This document shows positions 1 through 8,880 of a DNA stretch of 64,000 bases, in pieces; the first letter of the stretch is position 1; each line of letters opens with the position of its first letter. Origin of the DNA: Enterococcus cecorum DSM 20682 = ATCC 43198. Lineage in GTDB: Bacteria; Bacillota; Bacilli; Lactobacillales; Enterococcaceae. Under the pieces are notes generated by a model. The model saw only the letters and a program-made list of their open reading frames with translations. It was not told where the DNA came from and did no database searches. The DNA lies in the NCBI RefSeq assembly GCF_000407565.1, contig NZ_ASWI01000004.1:112501-176500 (forward strand), in the 5' to 3' direction. The position numbers and the translations under genes are program-made.

Positions 1-943
1 CGCAACGAATACATTGTAGCATCTCTTGGAATTGTGTACCTAAGGCATTGGAGCGGTTATCATCGACAATAATCACGTAGAAATCTTCAGGGCCATCTGA
101 TTCTTCATCGACTTTTTTACCAGCAAATGTGACGTAACTCGTTAATTTTTGACCCACGGCACTACGACAAAGTAAGCTATCTAATACTTCAGCTTCCTTC
201 ATACTTGGTACGATTCTTTCCATCCCCATCAATACGATTTGGGTTTTAGGAATTGCAATCACTAAGTCGGCATTTCCTTCATTGGTTACTAAGTTAATCA
301 TTCCATTATTGGCAATGGCAAAGTTACAACCAGTAATGCCAATATCAGCTGATAAGAAGTGTTCACGTAACACTTTACGCGCAAATTTCGCCATTTCTTC
401 AGGTTCGCTGCTACCTTCATAGCCTAGGTTTTCAAAGATTTTTTGAATTTGATAGCGGTCTTTGTGGATGTTAGGGAAGACGATGTGTGAAGGTTCGTCC
501 CAATTATCCATTTGTAAAATAAATTCTGCTAAGTCAGATTCGATGACTTCTAGCCCCATTTCGACAAACATTGGATCGAGCCCGACTTCGGTTGTGACCA
601 TTGATTTGGATTTGACGATTTTTTTAGCATTTTTAGCAAGGGTAATTTCTTTCACATATTCTCTTGCTTCTTCTTCGGTTTGAGCAAATAACACATGTCC
701 ACCTTGTTTTTGGACATTTTCCGCAAACATTTCAAGGTAATCTGGTAAATGGTTTAAGGTATGTTGACGAATTTCTTGACCTAATTTGCGCCATTCTTCC
801 CAGTCACCCATATCTGCACGAGAAGCTTCACGTTTAATCCATTGACTATCTTGTGCTTTTTTTAGTGCTGCTTGCATTTGTGTATCATTTAAACTTTTTT
901 CACAACGTTCTTCAAAAGTTAACGTACTTGTTTTTAATCCCAT
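1..943 (-). CDS. lutB: Lactate utilization iron-sulfur protein LutB (3' end cut by window)
   Basis: Reads leftward from ATG at 943 (MGLKTSTLTFEERCEK) and runs off the window at base 1, so only about 314 N-terminal codons are present. The last visible residues, ALGTQFQEMLQCIRC, match the start of the ferredoxin-like cysteine cluster of the LldF/LutB family. LutB works with LutA and LutC in cytoplasmic oxidation of L-lactate to pyruvate. The start is preceded by a GGTGGTG stretch and lies 20 bases downstream of the lutA stop, so the two genes are probably co-transcribed. lutC would be expected beyond the window edge; this is inference. No internal stop was noticed in the stretches I translated. 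Confidence 0.88.
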   Translation of the reverse strand, partial: MGLKTSTLTFEERCEKSLNDTQMQAALKKAQDSQWIKREASRADMGDWEEWRKLGQEIRQHTLNHLPDYLEMFAENVQKQGGHVLFAQTEEEAREYVKEITLAKNAKKIVKSKSMVTTEVGLDPMFVEMGLEVIESDLAEFILQMDNWDEPSHIVFPNIHKDRYQIQKIFENLGYEGSSEPEEMAKFARKVLREHFLSADIGITGCNFAIANNGMINLVTNEGNADLVIAIPKTQIVLMGMERIVPSMKEAEVLDSLLCRSAVGQKLTSYVTFAGKKVDEESDGPEDFYVIIVDDNRSNALGTQFQEMLQCIRC

Positions 944-963
944 ATTTTCACCACCAAACTTGC

Positions 964-1716
964 TTAGACTCTTGCTAATTGAGGAACGCGACTTTCATCG
1001 ACATCATGATTTAAGACCTCAGCAATGTGCATAATTTTAATTTTTTTACCTTCTCGATTAAATTTACCGCCGATATTCATCAAACAAGCCATATCCGCAC
1101 TGATTAAGACTTCCGCACCAGTTGAAATGACATCGTTCATCTTTTCAGTCACCATGGCATTTGAAATCAATGGTTCTTTAACAGAGAAAGTACCACCGAA
1201 ACCACAACAGTTTTCGATATGTGGCAATTCAACATATTCTAAACCTTTGACATATTTCATCATGATAAAAGGTGTTTGTTTTTCTTTTAAAATCCGAGAC
1301 ATATGGCAAGAACGATGATAGGTCGCCCGTGCATTTAAAGTCGCACCTACATCTGTTAAGCCTAATTCATAATGTAAGAATTGAGTGAATTCAAAGGTAC
1401 GTTTGCTCAAATCCTCAGCTAATGTCCGATATTGAGGGTCATCTTTGAATAATTCTGCATATTCTTTAAAAGTCGCTGTACAACTACCAGCTGCCCCCAC
1501 GATATATTCCGCATCTTTAAAGGCTTCGATTTGATTGATTAAAACTTTGCGAGAGTCTTTGCGGTATCCACTATTTAAGGTTGGTTGTCCGCAGCATACT
1601 TGACTTTCAGGGAGTAATACTTCTACTCCAAAACGTTCTAAAACTTCCGTCATTGCGATTGGGACGTTTGGAAATAGCGCGTCCACAACACAACTTGTAA
1701 ATAAACTTGCTTTCAT
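964..1716 (-). CDS. lutA: Lactate utilization protein LutA, CCG-domain Fe-S oxidoreductase
   Basis: A 250-residue protein with the two cysteine-rich CCG signatures of the family: QVCCGQPTLNSGY near residue 40 and NCCGFGGTFSVK near residue 170. Length matches LutA/YkgE proteins (about 240-250 aa). LutA is one of the three proteins of the LutABC L-lactate oxidation system and is expected to bind Fe-S clusters in the cytoplasm. ATG at 1716 is the first gene of the leftward operon, followed by lutB. Its promoter and two palindromic boxes lie in 1736-1802. Assignment by family signature is solid; the exact electron acceptor is not visible. Confidence 0.93.
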   Translation of the reverse strand: MKASLFTSCVVDALFPNVPIAMTEVLERFGVEVLLPESQVCCGQPTLNSGYRKDSRKVLINQIEAFKDAEYIVGAAGSCTATFKEYAELFKDDPQYRTLAEDLSKRTFEFTQFLHYELGLTDVGATLNARATYHRSCHMSRILKEKQTPFIMMKYVKGLEYVELPHIENCCGFGGTFSVKEPLISNAMVTEKMNDVISTGAEVLISADMACLMNIGGKFNREGKKIKIMHIAEVLNHDVDESRVPQLARV

Positions 1717-1735
1717 GTTTCACACTCTTCTCAAA

Positions 1736-1802
1736 ATAGAATCATTCTAATAATAACAATAATTACATATTCATTTTACGCCTGTTTTTAGAATTATTCA
1801 AA
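1736..1802 (-). promoter_or_regulatory. lutA promoter with two TAGAATNATTC palindromes
   Basis: On the minus strand a -35 TTGAAT (1796-1801) and a -10 TAAAAT (1773-1778) are separated by 17 bases. A perfect 13-bp palindrome, TAGAATCATTCTA (1737-1749), lies about 17-29 bases downstream of the predicted start of transcription. A second, partial copy sharing TAGAATTATTC (within 1788-1802) overlaps the -35 box. The 7-1-7 layout resembles Fur-family (PerR-like) boxes, but the regulator is inferred. The rest of the 330-bp gap to the VanZ-like gene is AT-rich and shows only the promoter listed next. Confidence 0.5.
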
Positions 1803-1984
1803 AGCAAACCATAAAATTTACCATAGAAAAATGCTATGAAAAGTTCAATAACAATTCTAAGGATAAATATAAGTAATTTTAATGACTTTAAAGCATAGAA
1901 AATATCGTCAATAAGAAAGGGAAAGCTGTTTTCATTAATTTTCTATATATTAATTTAAGTTTCTTTTATATTGAGTAGATTTAT

Positions 1985-2014
1985 TTGGCAGAAAACTTGC
2001 TGAATCATTATAAT
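1985..2014 (+). promoter_or_regulatory. Promoter for the VanZ-like gene
   Basis: A -35 TTGGCA (1985-1990) and a perfect -10 TATAAT (2009-2014) are separated by 18 bases, about 32 bases upstream of the chosen ATG at 2047. Confidence 0.55.
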
Positions 2015-2046
2015 AAAGAGAAAAATAAAACAAGGGATTGGTATAT

Positions 2047-2649
2047 ATGAAAAAACTATTCGCACTGTTCTTTTTAGGCGTATTTTCATTTTTAGCTGGA
2101 TTTCTTTTGATTAACTGGATTGCATATCCAGTCTTAAATAGCTATCCGCATTTATCCTCAGCAATGGCACGTTTTGCGTATACAAAGGAATTTTTAATTG
2201 GTTTTGTGACGTTGAGTATGTGGCTATTTTTTGTACAGTTGATTTTCCAAAAATTTACGGTTATTTATACGTATCTCTTCTATAGTGTGTACTTATTTTT
2301 ATTGTTTATCGTCTTGTTTGCTAAAGCGCGCAATTATCACTCTTATAGTTTTGATTTATTTGATTTTGCCGTGCACAATAAACGTGTTTTATTAGAGGCT
2401 GCCTTAAACGTGATTTATTTTATTCCACTTGGGATTTTATTTAGTTTCAAATCTCGTTTTTGGGAATTTTGTCTTATTAGTGTCCTTTTTATCTGTGGCG
2501 TTGAAACGATTCAATATGTTTTTTATGTAGGGACTTTTGCTGTGAGTGATATTATGTTAAACTTGATTGGTTGCTTGATCGGGCGCTTGTTACAAAGATT
2601 CTTTCCGTTGTTATGGCACGATACAGCGAAAACATTAGAGCGAATTTAG
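2047..2649 (+). CDS. VanZ-like family membrane protein
   Basis: About 200 residues, strongly hydrophobic, with five or so membrane spans. The C-terminal half carries the VanZ-like pattern: NVIYFIPLG, then ETIQYVFYVGTFAVSDIMLN and a final helix LIGCLIGRLLQRF. VanZ is linked to low-level teicoplanin resistance in enterococci, but most family members have no defined role. I chose ATG at 2047 because AAGGGA (2033-2038) lies about 8 bases upstream; the upstream TTG at 2038 would overlap that ribosome site. An MFS gene follows after 44 bases, possibly in one transcript. Confidence 0.78.
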   Translation: MKKLFALFFLGVFSFLAGFLLINWIAYPVLNSYPHLSSAMARFAYTKEFLIGFVTLSMWLFFVQLIFQKFTVIYTYLFYSVYLFLLFIVLFAKARNYHSYSFDLFDFAVHNKRVLLEAALNVIYFIPLGILFSFKSRFWEFCLISVLFICGVETIQYVFYVGTFAVSDIMLNLIGCLIGRLLQRFFPLLWHDTAKTLERI

Positions 2650-2693
2650 TTTCACCATTTCAAGCAAAATTTATATAGAAAATGTGAGCGGAA

Positions 2694-3875
2694 ATGAAAA
2701 AAGAAGTCAGTTTTATTGCTGTATTATTAGGAGCCTTTTTTACAAGCTTTGGGATGAGTTTTATTTGGCCTCTAACCAGCGTTTATTTGCATGATAATTT
2801 GCATATTTCCTTAACTTTGGTAGGATTAGTCTTATTTTTCAATTCACTAGCTAGTGTGATTGGGAATGTCGTTGGGGGACTCGGGTTTGATCGCCGAAAT
2901 CCTTATTATTTGATGTTGGCTGGTGGCTTAGTGATGACAGTCACCCTAATTGTATTAACCTTGTTTCATCAAGCCGTTCCTTTTGCCATCTGTTTATTTT
3001 TCTTAGGATTGGCAGCTGGTTGGAATGGGACTTTGGTAAGTGCATTAGGCGCAACCTTGAAACGTTTTGATGGTCGCTATGTTTTTAATATGATTTATTT
3101 TGTCCAAAACTTTGGCATTGTCATTGGTTCATCTGTTGTTGGTTTTTTATATGATTGGGATTTACGGTTACCATTTTTCGTTTCGACATTGATTAGTCTA
3201 GGCTTTTTAGCAGTTGTTTTGATTGGCTATCATCCATTGCGTAATCTTAAACGAGCGACAAATGAGCGTAAAACGGACAAGACAAAGATAAAATTACCAA
3301 AGATGAATCAATATTTGATGATTACCTTACTGTCCATGCTTTTGATTACTTGGACGATGTATCAACAATGGGGAAGTAATGTTTCTGTATATATGACCAG
3401 TCTAGGGATTCCTTTTCGGTACTATAGTGTTTTATGGACGGTCAATGCGGGGTTAATTTTATTAATTCAATTTTTCATTGTACGTTATGGGCAATATATT
3501 AAAAATCATTTTATGCCAATTTATATCGGCATTTTGATGTTTGCTTTCTCTTTTGTGGTGTTAAGTGTTGCGAAACAATATTATTTATTCGTGACTGCGA
3601 TGGTTTTACTAACAATTGGAGAAGCCTTGGCCTTTCCACAAGTACCAGTGATTGTCAACCGCATCACACCAGAAGGAGTAAAGGGAAAGTATTTAGGTCT
3701 TGTGAATTCTTTTGGTAGTGCGGGGCGGGCTATTTCGCCGTTATTTGGTGGTTTAATGATTGAAACTTTTAGCTACCGAACTTTATTTATTGTATCGGTG
3801 TTTTTCAACTTAGCGATTTTACTAGTTGTTTGGCTTGCTAGACAAAAGACACAAGATGGACTTTATTATTATTAA
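2694..3875 (+). CDS. MFS transporter
   Basis: 393 residues with about 12 predicted membrane spans and a central basic loop (RNLKRATNERKTDKTKIK, near residue 185-202). The segment GGLGFDRRNPY after helix 2 fits the MFS loop 2-3 signature GxxxDRxGRR in degenerate form. This points to a drug/H+ antiporter-like exporter, but no substrate can be read from sequence. It follows the VanZ-like gene closely and precedes the T-box leader of hisS. The ribosome site before ATG 2694 is weak (GTGAGCGG). Confidence 0.8.
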   Translation: MKKEVSFIAVLLGAFFTSFGMSFIWPLTSVYLHDNLHISLTLVGLVLFFNSLASVIGNVVGGLGFDRRNPYYLMLAGGLVMTVTLIVLTLFHQAVPFAICLFFLGLAAGWNGTLVSALGATLKRFDGRYVFNMIYFVQNFGIVIGSSVVGFLYDWDLRLPFFVSTLISLGFLAVVLIGYHPLRNLKRATNERKTDKTKIKLPKMNQYLMITLLSMLLITWTMYQQWGSNVSVYMTSLGIPFRYYSVLWTVNAGLILLIQFFIVRYGQYIKNHFMPIYIGILMFAFSFVVLSVAKQYYLFVTAMVLLTIGEALAFPQVPVIVNRITPEGVKGKYLGLVNSFGSAGRAISPLFGGLMIETFSYRTLFIVSVFFNLAILLVVWLARQKTQDGLYYY

Positions 3876-3928
3876 AAGATGCGTTGAAAGTCATCCAAGA
3901 AAATATCTGAAAATTTCTGTATAAGTTC

Positions 3929-3957
3929 TTGACTTTTTAAGAGATATCACGTATTGT
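3929..3957 (+). promoter_or_regulatory. Promoter of the hisS-aspS T-box leader
   Basis: -35 TTGACT (3929-3934), 17-base spacer, -10 TATTGT (3952-3957). Transcription would begin near 3964, just before the T-box stem I. Confidence 0.6.
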
Positions 3958-3963
3958 AAAAGC

Positions 3964-4208
3964 TGATATAGAAAAAGTCAGCGAAAGAAAAGAGTAAATA
4001 TCATGTTCGACTTTCAAGAGAGAGCTACCCTAGGCTGAAAGTAGCTTAAGCAAGTGATATTGAAGAACAGTCTGGAGATGAGTAGTAAAAAGCTATTCCG
4101 TGTACGAGCGTTAATCGTTTGAAGGGTGTAAAGTTTTGATTTTACACTGAAAATAGGTGGCACCACGATGATTCGTCCTTGTAGCAATATGGCTTCAAGG
4201 GCTTTTTT
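3964..4208 (+). ncRNA. T-box riboswitch leader controlling hisS-aspS
   Basis: The antiterminator T-box AGGTGGCACCACG is at 4155-4167. It is followed by a terminator hairpin (GTCCTTG with CAAGGGC, 4175-4202) and a T-run to 4208. Stem I is recognisable: AGTA (3993-3996) sits directly under helix AATATCA (3997-4003), which pairs with TGATATT (4055-4061), and GAA (4062-4064) lies opposite AGTA in the loop-E position. The bases after GAA read G-AAC-A, so AAC (4066-4068) is the candidate specifier codon. The element is expected to sense an uncharged tRNA and permit read-through into hisS. Family assignment is firm; the specifier is a by-eye reading. Confidence 0.93.
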
Positions 4209-4240
4209 ATTTGTTAAAAATAGACAACGAGGAGGAAATT

Positions 4241-5539
4241 ATGGCTTACCAACGTCCAAAAGGTACCAATGATATCTTGCCAGGTGAATCAGAAAAATGG
4301 CAAACAATTGAACAAACTGCTAGAAAATTATTTAACCAATATCAATTCCACGAAATCCGCACACCAATTTTTGAACATATCGAAGTCATTTCAAGAAGTG
4401 TAGGCGATACGACGGATATTGTGACAAAAGAAATGTATGATTTCCACGATAAAGGGGACCGTCATATTACTTTACGACCAGAAGGCACTGCGCCGATTGT
4501 TCGTTCTTTTGTGGAAAATAAATTATTCGGTCCAGAACATCAAAAACCATACAAAGTTTACTATATGGGGCCAATGTTTCGATATGAACGTCCACAAAAA
4601 GGTCGTTTACGTCAATTCCATCAGATTGGTGTAGAGGTCTTTGGTTCGGATAATCCAGCCACAGATGTTGAAACGATGGCTATGGCTTTACAATTTTTCC
4701 GTGAATTAGGGATTAAAGATTTACGCTTAGTGATAAATTCGTTAGGTGATCAAGAAACACGCACGGCCTATCGTCAAGCATTAATTGATTATCTAACGCC
4801 ATTTAAAGAACAATTGAGTGCCGATTCTAATCGTCGTTTATTAGAAAATCCATTGCGTGTGCTAGATAGTAAGGATGAAAGAGATAAAGCGGTGGTTGCT
4901 GGGGCACCATCTATTTTAGACTATTTATCTGAAACGGCCCAAAAACACTTTGAAGCTGTGACGAAGATGCTAGACGCCTTAAACATTGCTTATGAAATTG
5001 ATAGCAATATGGTCCGTGGTTTGGATTACTACACCCATACGATTTTTGAAATTATGAGCGATGATTCAAAAATGGGCGCCCAATCTACTATTTGTGCCGG
5101 TGGTCGTTACAATCAATTGGTCGCTGAATTAGGCGGTCCTGAAACAGCTGGTTTTGGCTTTGCGATGGGTTTTGAACGTTTATTAATGATTTTAGAAGCA
5201 CAAGGCATTACTTTAGCTGCCCAAAAACCATTAAACGCCTATGTGGTTTCTTTAGGTGAAGCAACAAATATTGAAGCCTTACAAATCGTGCAAAGTATTC
5301 GTCAAGCCGGCTTTAGTGCTGAACGTGATGTGATGAACCGTAAAGCGAAGGCCCAATTTAAGACGGCTGATAAGTTAAATGCACAATTAGTATTAACCAT
5401 TGGCGAAACAGAATTAGCAAACGGCGTGGTTAACGTGAAAAACTTAGCCACTCGTGTAGAAAAAGCTTATCCACTGACTCAAATTCAAACACAATTTGAA
5501 ACAGTTTATCAAGAAATGATGCATACAGAAAAGGAGTAA
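4241..5539 (+). CDS. hisS: Histidyl-tRNA synthetase
   Basis: 432 residues from ATG 4241 ([16 protein letters not shown]), with a strong GAGGAGG ribosome site at 4229-4235. An upstream TTG in the same frame (4211) lies within or right after the T-box terminator and was not used. Class II motifs are present: [13 protein letters not shown] (motif 2 region), [17 protein letters not shown], the histidine-binding [14 protein letters not shown]-type segment (here [14 protein letters not shown]) and a [12 protein letters not shown] motif 3, plus the C-terminal anticodon-binding domain. It charges tRNA-His in the cytoplasm. It is followed after 6 bases by aspS, the usual firmicute pairing. Confidence 0.97.
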   Translation: MAYQRPKGTNDILPGESEKWQTIEQTARKLFNQYQFHEIRTPIFEHIEVISRSVGDTTDIVTKEMYDFHDKGDRHITLRPEGTAPIVRSFVENKLFGPEHQKPYKVYYMGPMFRYERPQKGRLRQFHQIGVEVFGSDNPATDVETMAMALQFFRELGIKDLRLVINSLGDQETRTAYRQALIDYLTPFKEQLSADSNRRLLENPLRVLDSKDERDKAVVAGAPSILDYLSETAQKHFEAVTKMLDALNIAYEIDSNMVRGLDYYTHTIFEIMSDDSKMGAQSTICAGGRYNQLVAELGGPETAGFGFAMGFERLLMILEAQGITLAAQKPLNAYVVSLGEATNIEALQIVQSIRQAGFSAERDVMNRKAKAQFKTADKLNAQLVLTIGETELANGVVNVKNLATRVEKAYPLTQIQTQFETVYQEMMHTEKE

Positions 5540-5545
5540 ACAATA

Positions 5546-7318
5546 ATGGCAACAAGAACATTATATTGTGGTCAGGTCTCAAATGAAACAATTGGCCAAA
5601 CAGTAACATTAAAAGGTTGGGTTCAAAAACGTCGTGACTTAGGAGGCGTTATCTTTATCGATTTACGTGATAGAGAAGGGTTTGTCCAAGTCGTTTTTAA
5701 TCCAGCAGTGTCTAAAGAAGCATGGGCGATTGCGGATAAATGCCGTAGTGAATATGTGATTGAAGTAACTGGTGAAGTCATTGAACGTGCGTCAGAAGCA
5801 GTGAATCCAAAAATCGTCACAGGTGGTGTCGAAGTGATGATTTCAGACATTACGATTTTAAACAAAGCAAAAACACCACCATTTCCAATTGAAGATGACC
5901 AACAAACAAGCGATGAAGTACCCATGCGTTATCGCTACTTAGATTTACGTCGTCCAAAAATGACACAAAATATTATTTTACGTAATCAAGTAACCCGTGC
6001 GATTCGTACTTATTTAGATAGCAATGATTTCTTAGATATTGAAACACCTTATCTTGGTAAATCAACGCCAGAAGGAGCTCGCGACTATTTAGTACCATCT
6101 CGCGTACATCCAGGTCATTTTTATGCTTTACCACAATCACCACAAATCTTTAAGCAATTATTGATGAATGCTGGGTTTGACCGTTATTACCAAATCGTTC
6201 GTTGTTTCCGTGATGAAGACTTACGTGGAGACCGTCAACCAGAATTTACCCAAGTGGATATGGAAACTTCTTTCTTAAGTGCAGAAGAAATCCAAACACT
6301 AACAGAAGGCATGATTGCTAAAGTGATGAAAGACGTCAAGGGCATGGAAGTGACATTACCTTTCCCACGCATGACTTATGATGAAGCGATGAATCGTTAC
6401 GGTAGCGATAAGCCAGATACACGTTTTGACATGGAATTAGTAGATATTTCTGAAGTGGTCAAAGATATTGATTTCAAAGTATTCCAAATGGCTTTAGAAA
6501 ATGGTGGGGTAGTCAAAGCGTTAAATGCCAAAGGAGCTGCCGATAAATATTCACGCAAAGATATGGATAACCTAGGTCAATTTGCCGGCCAATATGGTGC
6601 AAAAGGTTTGGCATGGTTAAAAGTTGAAGCAGATGGTTTGAAAGGGCCAATTGCGAAGTTCTTAGGCGATGCAACAGAAAAAATCGTCGCTGCAACCAAT
6701 GCTGAAGTAGGCGACTTATTGATGTTTGGCGCAGATAGCTTTGATGTCGTATGTGCTTCATTAGGGGCTGTACGTTTGAAATTAGGTAAAGAATTAGGCT
6801 TAATCGATGAATCTAAATTTAACTTCCTATGGGTGGTTGACTGGCCACAATTTGAATATGATAAAGAAGAAGGTCGCTATGTTTCTGCGCACCATCCATT
6901 CACTTTACCAAGAGAAAGCGATATTCCATTATTAGCAACAGATCCATCTAAAGTGCATGCTCAAGCTTATGATATCGTCTTAAATGGTTATGAATTAGGT
7001 GGCGGTTCATTACGTATCTATCAAAAAGAAGTTCAAGAGAAAATGTTTGAAGCATTAGGATTCTCTCGTCGTGAAATGCAAGAACAATTTGGTTTCCTTT
7101 TAGATGCGCTTGACTATGGTTTCCCTCCACATGGCGGAATTGCTTTAGGGTTAGACCGCTTTGTCATGCTATTAGCTGGTGAAGACAATATCCGTGAAGT
7201 TATCGCCTTTCCGAAAAATGGTCGTGCAGTGGATCCTATGTCTCAAGCACCAAGTACAGTATCGCCACTACAATTATTCGAACTAAACATCGATGTAACT
7301 GGTGTGGAAGAAGACTAA
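5546..7318 (+). CDS. aspS: Aspartyl-tRNA synthetase
   Basis: 590 residues, the normal length for the bacterial type. It has an N-terminal OB-fold anticodon domain ([22 protein letters not shown]), class II motif 2 ([18 protein letters not shown]), a bacterial GAD insertion domain (about residues 290-420) and motif 3 ([11 protein letters not shown]). It charges tRNA-Asp; whether it is discriminating or also charges tRNA-Asn cannot be decided here. It shares the T-box transcript with hisS and ends before a strong terminator. Confidence 0.97.
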   Translation: MATRTLYCGQVSNETIGQTVTLKGWVQKRRDLGGVIFIDLRDREGFVQVVFNPAVSKEAWAIADKCRSEYVIEVTGEVIERASEAVNPKIVTGGVEVMISDITILNKAKTPPFPIEDDQQTSDEVPMRYRYLDLRRPKMTQNIILRNQVTRAIRTYLDSNDFLDIETPYLGKSTPEGARDYLVPSRVHPGHFYALPQSPQIFKQLLMNAGFDRYYQIVRCFRDEDLRGDRQPEFTQVDMETSFLSAEEIQTLTEGMIAKVMKDVKGMEVTLPFPRMTYDEAMNRYGSDKPDTRFDMELVDISEVVKDIDFKVFQMALENGGVVKALNAKGAADKYSRKDMDNLGQFAGQYGAKGLAWLKVEADGLKGPIAKFLGDATEKIVAATNAEVGDLLMFGADSFDVVCASLGAVRLKLGKELGLIDESKFNFLWVVDWPQFEYDKEEGRYVSAHHPFTLPRESDIPLLATDPSKVHAQAYDIVLNGYELGGGSLRIYQKEVQEKMFEALGFSRREMQEQFGFLLDALDYGFPPHGGIALGLDRFVMLLAGEDNIREVIAFPKNGRAVDPMSQAPSTVSPLQLFELNIDVTGVEED

Positions 7319-7346
7319 GCTTGCCTAATATTATTTAAATATTCCT

Positions 7347-7394
7347 AAAAGTCATCTATGAAAATGAGAAATTTTTCATAAATGGCTTTTTTTC
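7347..7394 (+). terminator. Rho-independent terminator after aspS
   Basis: AAAAGTCATCTATGAAAA pairs with TTTTCATAAATGGCTTTT around a short loop, followed by a T-run. Confidence 0.85.
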
Positions 7395-7445
7395 TTAGGC
7401 AAGGGGTATAATGGGCTTGAATAAATAAAAAGTGAGAAGGTTATC

Positions 7446-8324
7446 ATGGCACAGAAATTTTTTAATATATTTCCGCATGCAGATTATGCGCAGAAATTCT
7501 CATTCGCAATCGTTTATGCTCTTTTAGCCGCGATTTCGATTAATTTTTTTTATCAACCAGGACATATATACTCCAGTGGAATTACCGGGGTAGCACAGAT
7601 TATTACGACTTTATCGGGACATTATCTACCTTTTACCATTCCTGTATCGCTTGGATTACTTTTGTTAAATGTTCCTTTATTTTTGTTGGGCTGGTTTAAA
7701 ATTGGTCATAAATTCACAATTTTTACTGGCATTACCGTTATTTTGACCTCGTTATTTACACAATTATTACCAGAGGAAGTTTTGTCTAAAGATCCCATTA
7801 TTTGTGCGATTTTCGGCGGTGCAGTCATGGGTGCAGGGATTGGTTATGCACTTAGAAATGGCTTGTCTTCAGGCGGATTGGACTTTGTTAGTATTGCCAT
7901 TCGTAAAAAAACAGGCAAATCAGTAGGCTCCATTTCAATTTTCTTTAATGTATGTATCATGTTTATTGCGGGGATTTTATTTGGTTGGGCTTATGCATTG
8001 TATTCAGCTTTGGCGATTTTTGTTTGTGGGAAAGTAACAGATGCCGTGTATACCAAGCAAAAGAAAATGCAAGTGACGATTGTGACGCGTTTTCCAAATG
8101 AAGTGATTGAACATATTCAAGAAAAGATGCGCCGTGGTATCACAATTATCCATGAAGCAGAGGGCGCTTATCGTCATGAGAAACAAACCGTCTTAATTAC
8201 GGTTGTGACTCGCTATGAGCTACCTATGTTGAGAGCGGCGATGAAAGAATCAGATCCTCACGCCTTCGTCAGTATTGCGGAAAATGTTCAGATTCTTGGA
8301 CGATTTTATGAAGAAAAATTATAA
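7446..8324 (+). CDS. YitT family membrane protein (DUF161/DUF2179)
   Basis: 292 residues. The N-terminal 190 residues hold about five membrane spans with the conserved GLSSGGLDFVSIAIRKKTGKSVG segment shortened here to its core SSGGLDFVSI. The C-terminal domain of about 90 residues, ending ENVQILGRFYEEKL, is the soluble DUF2179 fold. The family is widespread in firmicutes without an agreed biochemical function. A TATAAT at 7407-7412 is a plausible -10. Start is ATG 7446 with GTGAGAAGG upstream. Confidence 0.85.
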   Translation: MAQKFFNIFPHADYAQKFSFAIVYALLAAISINFFYQPGHIYSSGITGVAQIITTLSGHYLPFTIPVSLGLLLLNVPLFLLGWFKIGHKFTIFTGITVILTSLFTQLLPEEVLSKDPIICAIFGGAVMGAGIGYALRNGLSSGGLDFVSIAIRKKTGKSVGSISIFFNVCIMFIAGILFGWAYALYSALAIFVCGKVTDAVYTKQKKMQVTIVTRFPNEVIEHIQEKMRRGITIIHEAEGAYRHEKQTVLITVVTRYELPMLRAAMKESDPHAFVSIAENVQILGRFYEEKL

Positions 8325-8525
8325 AGACAAAAAGAGGCCAGCCATTAGTCTCTTGCCAAAAATGAGTGTATAATTAATTAATCCGAATATTCATAGTTGA
8401 TTTTATGAGTAATCAAGTTGAACATTCGGATTTTCATTATATTTTTATTAATTATTTATTTCATCATAAGGATTTCATTTTTTATTTATCTTGCTAATAC
8501 ACTTTTAGGTCAGCCTCTTTTTAAT

Positions 8526-8696
8526 AAGGTTGTTAGGCAGCTCGGAAAGCCTCGAAGAAATTTTGTGCTTACCTACCACTGCAAAAATCGGATGAAAGGA
8601 GATTTTTGCAAATGGTAGGGCGAATTTCACAATGTCTAGCTGCCGAACACCGTCAATAAGGTTGTAAATCGACTTGGTCAGCTACGAGCGGATAAG
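8526..8696 (+). repeat. Palindromic intergenic repeat, site A (one full type-3 unit plus a truncated type-1 unit)
   Basis: Unit A1 (8526-8654) runs from AAGGTTGT to CACCGTC. It folds into a long hairpin: GGCAGCT pairs with AGCTGCC, CCTACCA with TGGTAGG, and the core GCAAAAATC with GATTTTTGC around the loop GGATGAAAGGA. After three bases a second unit starts with AAGGTTGTAAATCGACT and stops at GGATAAG (8696). The core loop is identical in the copy at 62009-62136 although both stem strands differ. The flanks 8325-8525 and 8697-8880 show no gene; a weak hairpin near 8334-8354 may end the YitT transcript. Confidence 0.85.
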
Positions 8697-8880
8697 TGAT
8701 TTATATTTTCAGAATGAAAAATTTTTTTGAATAAAAGATAAAAAAATCGTGTATTATCCTTTATAATGGGACAGTAGGAATTAAGTTTTTCTATATTCAT
8801 TGAATTTCTCCATGCTTTTTTCTGAAATTTATGGCATGATAGTATAGTGGGAAAGAAAATATTAATTAAGAAGGTTAATC

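Noticed and set aside
25-1318. Plus-strand open frames over the lut genes (for example 462-683 and 1025-1318)
   Set aside because: They mirror lutB and lutA coding sequence on the other strand and have no family resemblance.
8418-8618. 66-residue open frame with a hydrophobic start
   Set aside because: Its second half lies inside the palindromic repeat unit at 8526-8654 and it lacks a good ribosome site; most likely chance.
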